This document shows positions 10,694 through 19,891 of a DNA stretch of 64,000 bases, one piece after another. Below the pieces are notes generated by a model. The model made no database searches. It was not told the DNA's origin and saw only the letters and a program-made list of their open reading frames with translations. Every line of letters starts with the position of its first letter. The stretch's first letter is position 1. This DNA comes from Paracoccus haematequi. GTDB taxonomy: Bacteria > Pseudomonadota > Alphaproteobacteria > Rhodobacterales > Rhodobacteraceae. Location of the stretch: positions 186,001 through 250,000 of the forward strand of contig NZ_UZWE01000029.1 in assembly GCF_900631945.1 (NCBI RefSeq), written 5' to 3'. The position numbers and the translations under genes were made by a program.

Positions 10694-10697
<4 letters not shown>
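9162..10697 (-). CDS. ABC importer permease, two fused transmembrane domains
   Basis: A 511-residue inner-membrane permease containing two tandem binding-protein-dependent transport domains: roughly residues 1-250 and 270-511. Each has a set of hydrophobic helices and its own cytosolic coupling loop, near LDLVQSYGRGRW in the first and PILDLFRSHASGP in the second. Most permeases of this NMT1/SsuC/ThiX-like class are single-domain and dimerise, so this is a fusion. The start overlaps the ATPase stop (ATGA) and its stop overlaps the glycosyltransferase start. With the adjacent ATPase and binding protein it forms an importer of unknown substrate. Confidence 0.88.
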
Positions 10698-11453
<756 letters not shown>

Positions 11454-11461
<8 letters not shown>

Positions 11462-12446
11462 GGAGATCTTCAAGGATCGACCGATCCCACAGGTCGGGCG
11501 TCACCGTCCGGCCCATCAGCGACAGGGTGCGGATCGTCGCCTCGACCGACTCGTCGCTCCACCAGCCGAAGCCCTGGGTGTCGGTCAGGTCGGAAAACAT
11601 CAGCGGCACCTGGCGGCGGGCCTGCAACTTCTGGGTTTCCAGATCCAGCCCGGCGTCGGGGAACATGGCGACGGTCAGTTCGGCGGCCGCATCGGTGTCG
11701 GCGCGGCAGGCGTCCCAGCCCCGCACCTCGCCCGCCATCAGCGCGACCAGGTCGGCGCGGCGGTTGGCGATGCTGTCGTCGGTGGCGATATAGGTCTGGG
11801 AATGCAGGACATAGCCGTGATCGGCCAGCAGCATCGTTTCGGCGCGCAGGCCCTGCATCTCGATCGCGACGGGCAGGTCGGTTTCCCAGCACAGCAGGCA
11901 ATCGACCTGCCCGGCCAGCAGGGGCTGGGCGGAATACTGGGTTGGGACGATCTGGATGGCGCCCATGTCGATGCCGTTCAGCCTGCACAGCGCCTGAAGC
12001 ACCGGGGTGTTCGCCACCGCCATGCCGATCCGCTTGCCCGGCAGGTCGGCGGGCGCGCGGACCGGGTTGTCGGGCAGCGAGGCGATGGCGAAGGGGTTCT
12101 TCTGCATCGCCACGCCGATGATCCTGAACGGCGCGCCCTGGGCCACGGCGGCGGCGGCATAGTCGGCGGCCGAGATCCCGACCAGGGCCGTTCCTGCCAC
12201 CACCGGCGGTTCGACCGGCGCGTTCGGCCCGCCTTGCAGCAGCGCGACCTCCAGCCCCGCGTCGCGCCACCAGCCGTTCTTCTGCGCGATATAACTGCCC
12301 GCGAACTGAACCGAATGCAGCCAGGACAGTTGCAGGGCGACCGGCACCTGTGCGGCGGCGGGCCGCAGCAGGCCAGCGCCCCCCAGGGCAAGCCCCGCAG
12401 CCCCGGCCGTGATCAGGCCGCGCCGTGTCATCGGGATCGGAGGCAT
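11454..12446 (-). CDS. NMT1/THI5-like periplasmic binding protein
   Basis: The solute receptor of the importer encoded by the next two genes. The 330-residue protein has a twin-arginine signal (MTRRGLIT from residue 6) followed by Ala-rich hydrophobic residues and a cleavage site near AAAQ. The mature protein begins with LQLSWLHSVQFAG, a beta-strand pattern shared by NMT1/SsuA/ThiY-type receptors for small heterocycles or sulfonates. RBS AGGAG stands about 7 nt before the ATG at 12446, so longer starts are rejected. It lies 28 bp after the sulfatase-like gene. The cognate solute is unknown; a pyrimidine or riboflavin-like ligand is possible but not shown. Confidence 0.85.
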
Positions 12447-12474
12447 GGAAACTCCTGTTCGCAATGTCGGTCCA

Positions 12475-14058
12475 TCATGGGACGCGAAGGCGGGGGCGGC
12501 AAGGCCCTTGGGCGCGGGGGACATGCCCGCCGAAGCCGCGCAGGATCAAGCCGCGCATCCGGTCCATGGGCAGGGCCGGGCTGCCCGCGGGCGGGATCAG
12601 GCCGGGGGCAAGGCCCCAATCCGCCGCGCGGTCGACCAGAGCGGCGGGTCCGATCAGATGGATGGCCACGTCGGGGCTGTCGTCCTGCGCCACCCAGGGC
12701 GCGGCCTGGTGATCGCCCAGCACGATCATCAGCGGCGGGTCGGCGGCGTGGATCAGGGCATAGTCCAGCACCGTCTCCAGGCTGTAATCCACCGCCTCGC
12801 GATAGGCGGCGCGCACCCGATCCCGGTCGCGCCAGACCGCCTGGGGCGGATCGCCTGCCGCCGCCATCGCGTCGAAGACCCGTCCGTCGTCCACCCGGTC
12901 CCAGGGCAGCAGGCGCGGCACCGGCACCCAGGGCGCGTGGGACGAGATCAGGGCGATCTGCGCGAACAGCGGGCGCGGGTCGTCCGACCGGCGCAGCAGC
13001 CGGTCCGTCGCGGCCAGCGTGAACTGGTCGGGCATCGTCACCCAGTTGAAGGGCCGCCCGCGATAGCCCAGGTCGTCCGCCGCAAGGATGCGGTCAAAGC
13101 CCATCCTCGCGGCCTCGGGCCAGGCCCTGATGATGGCGGGCATCACCGCCGCGGTGCGAAATCCCGCCCGCCGGGCGTGGTGGAACAGCCCCTGCCTGCC
13201 GCTGGCCAGAACCGCGCCATAGCGGGCCTGGTCGGCGACCCACAGCCCGTTGGCGAAGGTCGCGTGGGACAGCCAGCTTTGCCCGCCCCGCGCGGGCGCC
13301 GCCAGAAAGCCCGACCGCATCGCCAGCCCCGCATCCGCCAGCAGCCGTTGCGCGCGGCGCAGCCGGTCCAGGTGACGTTCGGCATGGAACGGCACGTCGA
13401 AGCTGGCCCGGCCATAGCTTTCGACGAAGATCACCAGCACGTCGCGGTCGATGGCGCTCAGCAGCCCGTCGGCACCCGCCAGGGCGTCCCGCGCCGCAAG
13501 CGCCCGGATCCGGCGCAGATCCTGGGCGGTCCGGTGCAGCAGCGCGGCCTTGGCGCGGGCATAGGGGGCATTGCCGTGCCAGCCCAGATCCGATCCGGCC
13601 GCAGCCAGGGACAGGGCGGCAAGCGCGGCCAGACCCAGCCGCCCGCGCGACCGGACCGGCCCGCCGGACCAGACGCCGCAGGCCCGCCACAGCGCCCAGA
13701 GACCGGCTGCGGCCGCGACGGCGGCTGCCACCGATCCCGCCCACAGCGCCGGGCGTCCCGCCGCATCCGCCAGCAGGTCCAGGCCCGACCCGATCAGGGT
13801 CATGTCGGCCAGGGCGTTGAACGGCCGCCCCAAGGCGGCGGTCATCGCCAGGTCGGCGATCTTCTGCACCGCCAGCAGCGCCAGCACCGCCGCGATCGCC
13901 ACCCGCCCGACCCGTCCCAGGCAGGCCAGCGCCAGCAGGACCAGCGGCAGTTCCGGGGCGATCCGCAGCAGCGCATCCCCGGCAGGCATCGGCGCGGCGG
14001 GCAGCACCAGGGCCAGATGGATCAGGGCCGCGGCGGCCAGCAGGCGCAGGGCGGTCAT
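12475..14058 (-). CDS. membrane-bound sulfatase/LtaS-like phosphotransferase
   Basis: A 527-residue alkaline-phosphatase-superfamily protein. The first ~190 residues contain about five hydrophobic helices; the remainder is a hydrolase domain probably facing the periplasm. Active-site features resemble the phosphoglycerol/phosphoethanolamine transferase branch: the metal Glu in VIFVESYG, a candidate nucleophile Ser/Thr in GGQSWLSHATF, and the metal pair Asp-His in VLGDHQAA. No CxPxR sulfatase nucleophile is seen, so true sulfatase activity is unlikely. It shares an ATGA overlap with the upstream CDP-alcohol phosphatidyltransferase. Taken together these suggest head-group transfer from a phospholipid to a glycan or another lipid; this is inference. 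Confidence 0.8.
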   Translation of the reverse strand: MTALRLLAAAALIHLALVLPAAPMPAGDALLRIAPELPLVLLALACLGRVGRVAIAAVLALLAVQKIADLAMTAALGRPFNALADMTLIGSGLDLLADAAGRPALWAGSVAAAVAAAAGLWALWRACGVWSGGPVRSRGRLGLAALAALSLAAAGSDLGWHGNAPYARAKAALLHRTAQDLRRIRALAARDALAGADGLLSAIDRDVLVIFVESYGRASFDVPFHAERHLDRLRRAQRLLADAGLAMRSGFLAAPARGGQSWLSHATFANGLWVADQARYGAVLASGRQGLFHHARRAGFRTAAVMPAIIRAWPEAARMGFDRILAADDLGYRGRPFNWVTMPDQFTLAATDRLLRRSDDPRPLFAQIALISSHAPWVPVPRLLPWDRVDDGRVFDAMAAAGDPPQAVWRDRDRVRAAYREAVDYSLETVLDYALIHAADPPLMIVLGDHQAAPWVAQDDSPDVAIHLIGPAALVDRAADWGLAPGLIPPAGSPALPMDRMRGLILRGFGGHVPRAQGPCRPRLRVP

Positions 14059-14795
14059 CGGCGGTGCCTGTAGAGCCAGGCGACATCCACCGCGAAGGAT
14101 GCGGCCAGCAGCACCGCCGCCAGCCGGGCCAGGTCGATGGCCAGGTCGCGCGGGGGCAGGGGGGTCTGCAACAGGATCAGCGTGACGATCTGGATCACGC
14201 AGATCGCCTTGCGCCAGCGGCGGTCGGGCAGATCCGCCCGCAGCCAGGGCCAGACGAGGCCTGCCGCCTCGAACGCGTAGCGGGCCTGGCCCAGGACCAG
14301 GATCTCGGCCCCGACCGCCGTTCCGGCGATGACATGCAGGGCCAGGACCAGGGCCAGGGCGGCGTCGACCTCGATATCGAAGCGGGCACCAAAGCGGGAC
14401 GCTAGGCCGCTGCGCCGGGCCAGGCGGCCGTCCAGCCCGTCCAGGACCAGGGCCAGGCCCGCCACCCCGGCCACCGCCCATCCCGCCGGCCTGCCCGCGA
14501 CCAGCGGCATCAGCAGCGCGCAGACCAGACCCGCGCGCAGCAGCGTCACCACGTTGCAGCCGCCGATCCGATCATGGGGATAGCCGCGCCGCATCGCGCC
14601 CAAGGCTGCCCCGCAGACCAGCAGGAAGGCCGCCATCGCCGCCGCCGCGCCCGCCGCGCTTCCCGCCAGCACCCCGCGCGACGCCGCGATGAGGGCAAGC
14701 CCGCCTAGGGCCGTGGCGGCGATCTGCGCCGGGACCGTCCCGGCAGGGCGACCCCGCCGCGTTGCTGCCCGCCGGAAAGGATGGATGCCGCGCAT
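14055..14795 (-). CDS. CDP-alcohol phosphatidyltransferase family protein
   Basis: An integral membrane enzyme that transfers a phosphatidyl or similar group from a CDP-activated donor to an alcohol. The 246-residue protein carries the full family signature D-x2-D-G-x2-A-R-x8-G-x3-D-x3-D (around residues 118-142, starting DGLDGRLAR), with both metal-binding Asp pairs intact. Multiple hydrophobic helices surround it. It is the first gene of a six-gene minus-strand operon ending in a glycosyltransferase, so it may make the lipid or polyol-phosphate donor used downstream. The specific alcohol is not evident; housekeeping PgsA is less likely given the context. Confidence 0.85.
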   Translation of the reverse strand: MRGIHPFRRAATRRGRPAGTVPAQIAATALGGLALIAASRGVLAGSAAGAAAAMAAFLLVCGAALGAMRRGYPHDRIGGCNVVTLLRAGLVCALLMPLVAGRPAGWAVAGVAGLALVLDGLDGRLARRSGLASRFGARFDIEVDAALALVLALHVIAGTAVGAEILVLGQARYAFEAAGLVWPWLRADLPDRRWRKAICVIQIVTLILLQTPLPPRDLAIDLARLAAVLLAASFAVDVAWLYRHRR

Positions 14796-14901
14796 GTCCG
14801 AAGCCTAGGCCAAGCCCGCCATCCGTCAAGCGCCGCCGCACGGGATCGGCTGTGCGAAATCCGCGTTTTCTGCTAGGCTGGGGCCAAGGGGGATCAGCGC
14901 C

Positions 14902-15450
14902 ATGACCGAACGCCTGCCCGGCTATCGCCCGCCCGCCCGATGGCTGCACTGGATCACCGCCGCAGCCGTGCTGCTGATGATCCCGGCGGGACTGATCATG
15001 ACGCGCGAGGGGATCCCCCGGCCGCTTCAGGACGCGCTGTTCTTGTTCCACAAGAACACGGGCGTTGTGCTGGTGCCGGTGATCCTGGCGCGGATCGCCT
15101 ATCGCCTGACCCACCGGCCGCCGCCCCTGCCGGTGTCGGTCCCCGGCTGGCAGCGCCGCGCGGCGGGCCTGTCCCATGCGCTGCTGTATGTCCTGCTGGT
15201 GGTCATGCCGGTCAGCGGCTTTGTCCGCGTCCGCAGCGGGGGCTTTCCCATCGAGCTGCTGGATCGGCTGGGCGCGGGACCGTGGCTTGCCAAATCCGAG
15301 CGCCTGGCCGACATCGCCCAGGGGATCCACGCCGCCGGGGCCTTTGTCCTGATCGCGGTCCTTGCCCTGCACATTGCCGCCGCCGCCCAGCACGCGCTGA
15401 TCCGCCGCGACGGCGTCTGGTCGCGGATGTGGCCTGTCGGCGGATCCTAG
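14902..15450 (+). CDS. cytochrome b561 family protein
   Basis: A small di-heme membrane cytochrome of the CybB/b561 type. The 182-residue protein has four hydrophobic helices. Histidines positioned as heme ligands are near residues 16 (RWLHW), 50 (LFHKNTG), about 93 (LSHALLY) and in the last helix (LALHIAA). Such proteins move electrons between quinols and periplasmic acceptors or superoxide. It is transcribed divergently from the CDP-alcohol transferase operon and convergently with the recombinase, so it is probably monocistronic. Confidence 0.88.
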   Translation: MTERLPGYRPPARWLHWITAAAVLLMIPAGLIMTREGIPRPLQDALFLFHKNTGVVLVPVILARIAYRLTHRPPPLPVSVPGWQRRAAGLSHALLYVLLVVMPVSGFVRVRSGGFPIELLDRLGAGPWLAKSERLADIAQGIHAAGAFVLIAVLALHIAAAAQHALIRRDGVWSRMWPVGGS

Positions 15451-15522
15451 GGGGCCTTCGCCGTCGCCGCGTTTTCCGCGCGCCATGCCGCTGGTCGGGG
15501 CTTCCAGATCGCCCCAGCGGTC

Positions 15523-16557
15523 CTATTCCAGCAGGTCGGTCGCGGGGTTGTCGGCGATCTCGACATCCGCATAGTAGCGCTGCGCCTGCGCGGCACTGCG
15601 ATGCAGCGACAGGGCCATGGCGGCGGGAAGCGGCGCGCCGTCAAGGGCGGCCTGGGTCAGGAAGCCTGACCGCAGCCCATGGGCGCTGGCGAAGTCGGCC
15701 GGATAGCCCGCCAGTTCCAGCCGGTGCCGGACCAGATCGCGGATCCCCTCGGGGCCGAGGCGGCGGGGCAGGACGCGGTCCGACAGGCTGACGGGACGGA
15801 ACAGCGGCCCGGAGTCAAGCCGCGCCGCCGCGATCCAGACCATGACGGCACGGGCCGGGCGGCCCTTCAGCGGCAGGCGCGGGGCCAGGTCGGGGCCGGT
15901 GGTCTTGGTGGTCAGCAGCCGGATCCGCAGCAGGCCGGATGCGTCGAAGTCGCGGCTGTCGATGTCGTCCACGTTCAGCGCGGCGATTTCCGACCGCCGC
16001 CGCCCGCCCGAGGCCCAACCCAGCATCAGCGCGGCGCGGTCGCGCAGGCCCCGGTGGCTGTGGTCGCAGGTGGCCAGCATCGCCTCCAGCACGGGGCGGG
16101 TAATGGGGTTTTCGGACTTGCGCGCGCGCGGCCGCGCCGCCGCCCGCCGGGCCTGGCCGCGGGTCTGCGACACCAGCGGCGCATCGAAGGGCGAGGGCAG
16201 GTTCTTCATCCGGTGGAACGCCCGCCAGCTGGCGATGCGCCGGTCCAGCGTCGCGGGCGCCGGGCAGGCCAGGCTGCGCCGCAGCCCCGCCGCGATCAGC
16301 GCCTGCGCCGCGTCCCGCGCCGGGCCGGGCGTGTCGGTCAGATCCTGGGCGTGGTCCAGCAGGAACCGCAACGCGACGGATTCGGCCTCGGGCCAGTCCA
16401 GCGGCGCGCCGAAGGCCGCCTGCTTCCAGGCCCCGATATAGGCCAGATCGCGTTCCCAGGCCCGCAGCGTGTTGGCGGGCGTGCCGCGGCGATACAGCGC
16501 GGTCAGCGCCTCGGCTTCCTCGGGGGTCAGGGTCAGGGGGGCAATCGGCAGATCCAT
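15523..16557 (-). CDS. tyrosine recombinase/site-specific integrase (orphan)
   Basis: A 344-residue tyrosine recombinase. The N-terminal SAM-like DNA-binding domain covers roughly residues 10-150. The catalytic domain keeps the key residues: Arg in GGRRRSEIAAL, a Lys in the TTKTTG beta-hairpin, His-x-x-Arg in HGLRSG, a second His in SLHRS, and the nucleophile Tyr in QRYYAD. The ATG at 16557 is chosen over an upstream one because it starts at a conserved-looking MDLP. No tRNA, excisionase, phage gene or repeated attachment core was seen beside it. It could serve replicon dimer resolution or be a relic of an integrated element. Confidence 0.85.
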   Translation of the reverse strand: MDLPIAPLTLTPEEAEALTALYRRGTPANTLRAWERDLAYIGAWKQAAFGAPLDWPEAESVALRFLLDHAQDLTDTPGPARDAAQALIAAGLRRSLACPAPATLDRRIASWRAFHRMKNLPSPFDAPLVSQTRGQARRAAARPRARKSENPITRPVLEAMLATCDHSHRGLRDRAALMLGWASGGRRRSEIAALNVDDIDSRDFDASGLLRIRLLTTKTTGPDLAPRLPLKGRPARAVMVWIAAARLDSGPLFRPVSLSDRVLPRRLGPEGIRDLVRHRLELAGYPADFASAHGLRSGFLTQAALDGAPLPAAMALSLHRSAAQAQRYYADVEIADNPATDLLE

Positions 16558-16605
16558 GCGCGCGACTGTGGCCCAAGCCGCGCGGCGGTGCAATGTTCAG
16601 GCGCC

Positions 16606-17481
16606 CTAACGGCCCCGGTTCAGCAGGTCATAGGACCGGATCACCTGGCTGTCGTCGGCCAGACCGTCGCCGCGCCCGGTGGCGGCCAGGAACATCTGGT
16701 GGGCGGCGGCGGCCAGGGGCAGGGCCGCGCCGACCTGTCGGCCCGCGTCCAGGACGATGCCCAGATCCTTGACGAAGATGTCCACCGCGCTTGTCACCTG
16801 GGGGTCGGGCTGGATCATGCGCGGGCCGCGATCCTTCAGCATCCAGCTGGACGCCGAGGAGCCCCCCAGGATGTCCAGCATCACCTGGGGATCCACGCCG
16901 ACCCTGGACGCCAGCGACAGCCCCTCCGCCGCCACGGCCAGGTGGACGCCGCACAGAAGCTGGTTCACGACCTTGACCGTCGCGCCCAGGCCGGGCTGGG
17001 TTCCCACATGAAAAATCTTGTCGCCCATGGCGCGCAGCACCGGCTGGATGCGGTCGAACAGCGCGGCATCGGCGGCGGCCATGATGGTCAGCGTCCCGGC
17101 ATGCGCCCCCGCGACCCCGCCCGAGACCGGCGCATCGACGAAGCCGCGCCCGGACGCCCGGACCCGGTCGGCCAGGTCGCGGACCGAACCGGGGGGACAG
17201 GTCGCCATCAGCACGACGGTTCCGCCGGGGACCAGGGCCTCCAGGGCGCCGTCGTCGAACAGCACCTGGCTGGCCTGCGCCGCGTTGACCACCATCAGGA
17301 TCAGCGCATCCGTCCCCCGCGCGGCATCCGCGACCGATGCGGCGGGCTGGCCGCCGTTGCGGGCGAACCGCTCCAATGCCGGCGGATGGGGATCATATCC
17401 CCGGACCGCGAACCCGGCCCCGATCAGGTTGCGCGCCATCTGGGTGCCCATGGCGCCCAGCCCCACGAATGACAGATCCAT
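16606..17481 (-). CDS. beta-hydroxyacid dehydrogenase (3-hydroxyisobutyrate/tartronate-semialdehyde reductase family)
   Basis: An NAD(P)-dependent oxidoreductase interconverting a beta-hydroxyacid and its semialdehyde. In 291 residues the N-terminal Rossmann motif GLGAMGTQMARNL (residues 7-19), the substrate-binding DAPVSGGVAGA segment and the catalytic Lys in GATVKVVNQLL are all present. The gene is divergent from the LysR regulator at 17600. That arrangement and the neighbouring TRAP/transketolase operon suggest that it handles an intermediate of the same pathway. Exact substrate (3-hydroxyisobutyrate, tartronate semialdehyde, hydroxymethylglutarate or other) is not determined. Confidence 0.85.
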   Translation of the reverse strand: MDLSFVGLGAMGTQMARNLIGAGFAVRGYDPHPPALERFARNGGQPAASVADAARGTDALILMVVNAAQASQVLFDDGALEALVPGGTVVLMATCPPGSVRDLADRVRASGRGFVDAPVSGGVAGAHAGTLTIMAAADAALFDRIQPVLRAMGDKIFHVGTQPGLGATVKVVNQLLCGVHLAVAAEGLSLASRVGVDPQVMLDILGGSSASSWMLKDRGPRMIQPDPQVTSAVDIFVKDLGIVLDAGRQVGAALPLAAAAHQMFLAATGRGDGLADDSQVIRSYDLLNRGR

Positions 17482-17599
17482 GTCGTTCCCCCCGTGTCCC
17501 CTGGCAGCAGGCTAGAAAGCGGGTTTGCTGAACTCAAATGAAATGCGGAAGCGGATTTTTGAATTGGCCTCATGCCGCCCGCCGCATTAGAATGGCGCA

Positions 17600-18514
17600 A
17601 TGAGACGCATCCCCTCGCTCAAGTCCCTGCAAGCCTTCGAGGCGGCGGCCCGGCGCGGGTCGTTCACGGCGGCGGCGCATGAGCTGCACGTCACCGCATC
17701 GGCCATCAGCCACCAGATCCGCTTTCTGGAACAGGGCATCGGCCTTAGCCTGTTTCACCGCGACACCCGCACCATCGCCCTGACCGACGCCGGAGAGGCC
17801 TATTTCCAGCAGGTTTCCGAGGCGTTCTCGATGATCGAGGCCGCGACCCGGCAGATCGAACGGCACGGCAAGACCGACATCCTGACGGTCCATTCCGTGC
17901 CCAGCTTCGCCGCGCAATGGCTGATGCCGCGCCTGTCGCGGTTCAGCGCCCAGCACGGCAGCATCGACGTGCGGCTTTATGCCTCGACCGATCCGGCGGA
18001 TCTGGCGGCCGGGCTGGTGGATGTGGACATCCGCTATGGCAGCGTCCTGCCTTCGCGCGGGGTGATCACCCAGCCGCTGCCGGACGAGGCGGTGATGCCG
18101 CTGTGTTCGCCCGACCTTCTGGCCCGCGCCGACCCGCCCCTGCGCACGCCCGCCGCGCTGCGCCACCAGACCCTGATCCATTCCGAGGTGAACCTGCTGA
18201 AATGGGCCGACTGGGCGCGGCTGAACGGCGGAGTCGAACTGGATCTGGATCGCGGGCCGCGATTCGACCGATCCTTCATGTCGATCAGCGCGGCGGTGGA
18301 CGGGCAGGGGATCTGCCTGGAAAGCCATCTGCTGGTGGAACGAGAGGTGCAGACCGGCAGCCTGGTGCGGATCTTTCCCGATTCCGGCCACCGGATCGCC
18401 TGCCACAGCATCTCGATGCTGCGGGCCAAACAGAATGTTCCGAAAATCAAGGCCTTCCTGGCCTGGATGGGCGACGAACTGGCCCTGTCCAGTGCCGACC
18501 GGATTCTGGGATAA
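17600..18514 (+). CDS. LysR-family regulator (GcvA-like)
   Basis: A 304-residue LysR-type regulator. The N-terminal winged HTH (residues about 5-65) contains GSFTAAAHELHVTASAISHQIRFLE-type helices close to the GcvA subgroup, followed by the periplasmic-receptor-fold effector domain. It lies between the divergent beta-hydroxyacid dehydrogenase and the downstream TRAP operon on the same strand, so it is the obvious candidate to regulate both. The exact 10-mer CGCATTAGAA (17583-17592) just before its ATG is the reverse complement of the core of the conserved element at 25399 and 30245. Confidence 0.9.
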   Translation: MRRIPSLKSLQAFEAAARRGSFTAAAHELHVTASAISHQIRFLEQGIGLSLFHRDTRTIALTDAGEAYFQQVSEAFSMIEAATRQIERHGKTDILTVHSVPSFAAQWLMPRLSRFSAQHGSIDVRLYASTDPADLAAGLVDVDIRYGSVLPSRGVITQPLPDEAVMPLCSPDLLARADPPLRTPAALRHQTLIHSEVNLLKWADWARLNGGVELDLDRGPRFDRSFMSISAAVDGQGICLESHLLVEREVQTGSLVRIFPDSGHRIACHSISMLRAKQNVPKIKAFLAWMGDELALSSADRILG

Positions 18515-18550
18515 GTGAATCCATTTCATGAATACGGCTGCTTTTCGCGT

Positions 18551-18579
18551 TTGACCCAGGGGCATCCCGGCGCGACTAT
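18551..18579 (+). promoter_or_regulatory. candidate sigma70-like promoter of the TRAP/transketolase operon
   Basis: TTGACC at 18551-18556 and GACTAT at 18574-18579 are separated by 17 bp. The -35 is near consensus, the -10 is weak. It lies in the 366-bp gap between the LysR gene and the binding-protein gene. A TTCATGAA palindrome at 18525-18532, just upstream, is a possible activator site. This would give a leader of almost 300 nt. Confidence 0.35.
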
Positions 18580-18619
18580 CCGCTTGCAGTCCCGATCCTG
18601 AGGAGAGAGCGGGCTTGCC

Positions 18620-18672
18620 CGGACGGCGCCCTGGCGCCCTCCGCGACACGACGAAAGAAGGGAGGCCGTCCG
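18620..18672 (+). promoter_or_regulatory. structured leader upstream of the TRAP operon
   Basis: A perfect 8-bp inverted repeat (CGGACGGC at 18620-18627, GCCGTCCG at 18665-18672) encloses an inner GGCGCC/GGCGCC pair (18625-18630 and 18633-18638). It is directly followed by a short reading frame with a good RBS. A second hairpin, CAGCCC-CCAG-GGGCTG, occurs at 18765-18780. The fold does not match a riboswitch class I can name, so attenuation or translational control is only a suggestion. Confidence 0.3.
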
Positions 18673-18753
18673 ATGCCGCAGATCCGCGCCGTCGCGTTCA
18701 TGGGCGCTTGCCGCGCCGTCAAGGGCGACCCGCCGGCCGACCGCCGATCCTGA
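18673..18753 (+). CDS. possible 26-residue leader peptide
   Basis: An ATG at 18673 has a good ribosome-binding site (gggagg about 8 nt upstream) and opens a 26-codon frame ending in TGA at 18751-18753. The predicted peptide is basic (several Arg), with no signal sequence or recognised domain. It sits between an 8-bp-stem hairpin and a second hairpin in the leader of the TRAP operon, so a regulatory upstream ORF is conceivable. A chance ORF in GC-rich DNA is the main alternative. Confidence 0.25.
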   Translation: MPQIRAVAFMGACRAVKGDPPADRRS

Positions 18754-18880
18754 CCGATCCCGCACAGCCCCCAGGGGCTGCACGAGAGCCTTGGCAAAGG
18801 CGTCGCGGCCCGGCCTGCCCGCCGGGGGCGGAGGCCGTCATGCCCACCATACTGGCCTGTCATCACTGGGAGGAAATACG

Positions 18881-19888
18881 ATGACCACCACCTTGAACCG
18901 CCGGACCCTGCTGCGGGGCGCGACCGCCCTGCTGGCGGCGCCCGCGATCCTGGCCTATCCGCGCGGCGCGCAGGCCGCGACCACGCTGACGTTGGGCCAC
19001 AACGCCGCGCCCGGCAACCCGCGCGGCACCGCCGCCGACGAATTCGGGCGCCTGGTCGCCGAAAACACCGGCGGCGAATTCGCGGTCCGCGTGGCCGGCG
19101 CCGAACAGCTTGGCAACGAACAGTCGCTGCTGACCAGCCTGCGCACCGGCGCGGTGGATATGACCGTGAACAGCCAGGGTTCCTGTTCCGCCCTGGTGCC
19201 GGAAATCGCCGCGCTTGGCCTGCCGTTCCTGTTCGACACCTCGGACGACGCCTTCGCGGTTCTGGCAGGCCCCGTCGGCGCCGCCCTGGCCCAGCGTTTC
19301 GCCGCCGTCAACATGGTCCCGCTGGGCTGGTGGGACAACGGCATCCGCCATATCACCAATTCGAAAAAGCCGATCGTCACGCCCGCCGATCTGGCCGGGC
19401 TGACCATCCGCACGCCGCCCGATCCGATGACCATCGACATCTTCACCACCCTGGGCGCCGCGACCGAGCAGATCAGCTTTGGCGAGCTGTACATCGCGCT
19501 GCAACAGGGCGTCGTGGACGGGCAGGAAAACCCGTTGACCAACATCGCCTCGTCCAAGCTCTACGAGGTGAACCCCTTCATCAGCCTGTCGGGCCATAAA
19601 TGGGAGGTATCGCCCTTCCTGATCTCGCAGATCCGCTGGCAGCAGTTGAGCGACGACCAGAAGGGCCAGATCCAGGCGGCGGCGGATGCGGCCACGCAGA
19701 TGCAGCGCGGTCTGATCCGGGACAGCGAGAAAAAGCTGTTCGACCAGTTCAGCGCCGATGCCAACCTGAAAATCAACGAGGTCGACAAGGACGCCTTCCG
19801 CACCGCCGCCGCCCCGGTGGCCGAGATCTGGAAGGCCAAGCCCTTCGGCGATTTCGTCAGCCAGTTGATCGACGCGGCCAAGGCCTGA
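18881..19888 (+). CDS. TRAP transporter solute-binding protein (DctP family)
   Basis: The periplasmic receptor of a tripartite ATP-independent transporter that uses an ion gradient to import organic acids or related solutes. The 335-residue protein has a twin-arginine leader (NRRTLLRG, residues 5-12) and a cleavage region near AQAAT. The DctP fold follows, including the LTIRTPPDPM segment whose Arg usually binds a substrate carboxylate, and a conserved QQGVVDGQENPL motif. RBS aggaa precedes the ATG at 18881, which fixes the start over an ATG 90 nt upstream. Followed after 3 bp by the small membrane subunit. The ligand is unknown but likely carboxylated. Confidence 0.92.
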   Translation: MTTTLNRRTLLRGATALLAAPAILAYPRGAQAATTLTLGHNAAPGNPRGTAADEFGRLVAENTGGEFAVRVAGAEQLGNEQSLLTSLRTGAVDMTVNSQGSCSALVPEIAALGLPFLFDTSDDAFAVLAGPVGAALAQRFAAVNMVPLGWWDNGIRHITNSKKPIVTPADLAGLTIRTPPDPMTIDIFTTLGAATEQISFGELYIALQQGVVDGQENPLTNIASSKLYEVNPFISLSGHKWEVSPFLISQIRWQQLSDDQKGQIQAAADAATQMQRGLIRDSEKKLFDQFSADANLKINEVDKDAFRTAAAPVAEIWKAKPFGDFVSQLIDAAKA

Positions 19889-19891
19889 TCC

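Noticed and set aside
12475..14058. Calling the membrane hydrolase a true sulfatase
   Set aside because: The Cys/Ser-x-Pro-x-Arg formylglycine motif is not visible; Glu, Ser/Thr and Asp-His positions fit the LtaS/phosphotransferase branch better.
14796..14901. Possible TPP riboswitch controlling the NMT1-type importer operon
   Set aside because: The conserved CTGAGA and ACCTGA elements are not seen upstream of the first gene of the operon, so there is no support for thiamine control.
15451..16605. Prophage or genomic-island integration site around the tyrosine recombinase
   Set aside because: No tRNA, direct-repeat attachment core or phage-like gene was found near the recombinase.
17520..18535. 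Shared operator in the two gaps flanking the LysR gene at 17600 (ATTTCAT in opposite orientation at 17538-17544 and 18523-18529)
   Set aside because: Only 7 bp are shared and the flanks do not align, so it is too short to report as a site.
18620..18672. Glycine or guanidine riboswitch in the TRAP-operon leader
   Set aside because: The hairpin does not carry the conserved cores of those classes; kept only as an unassigned structured leader.
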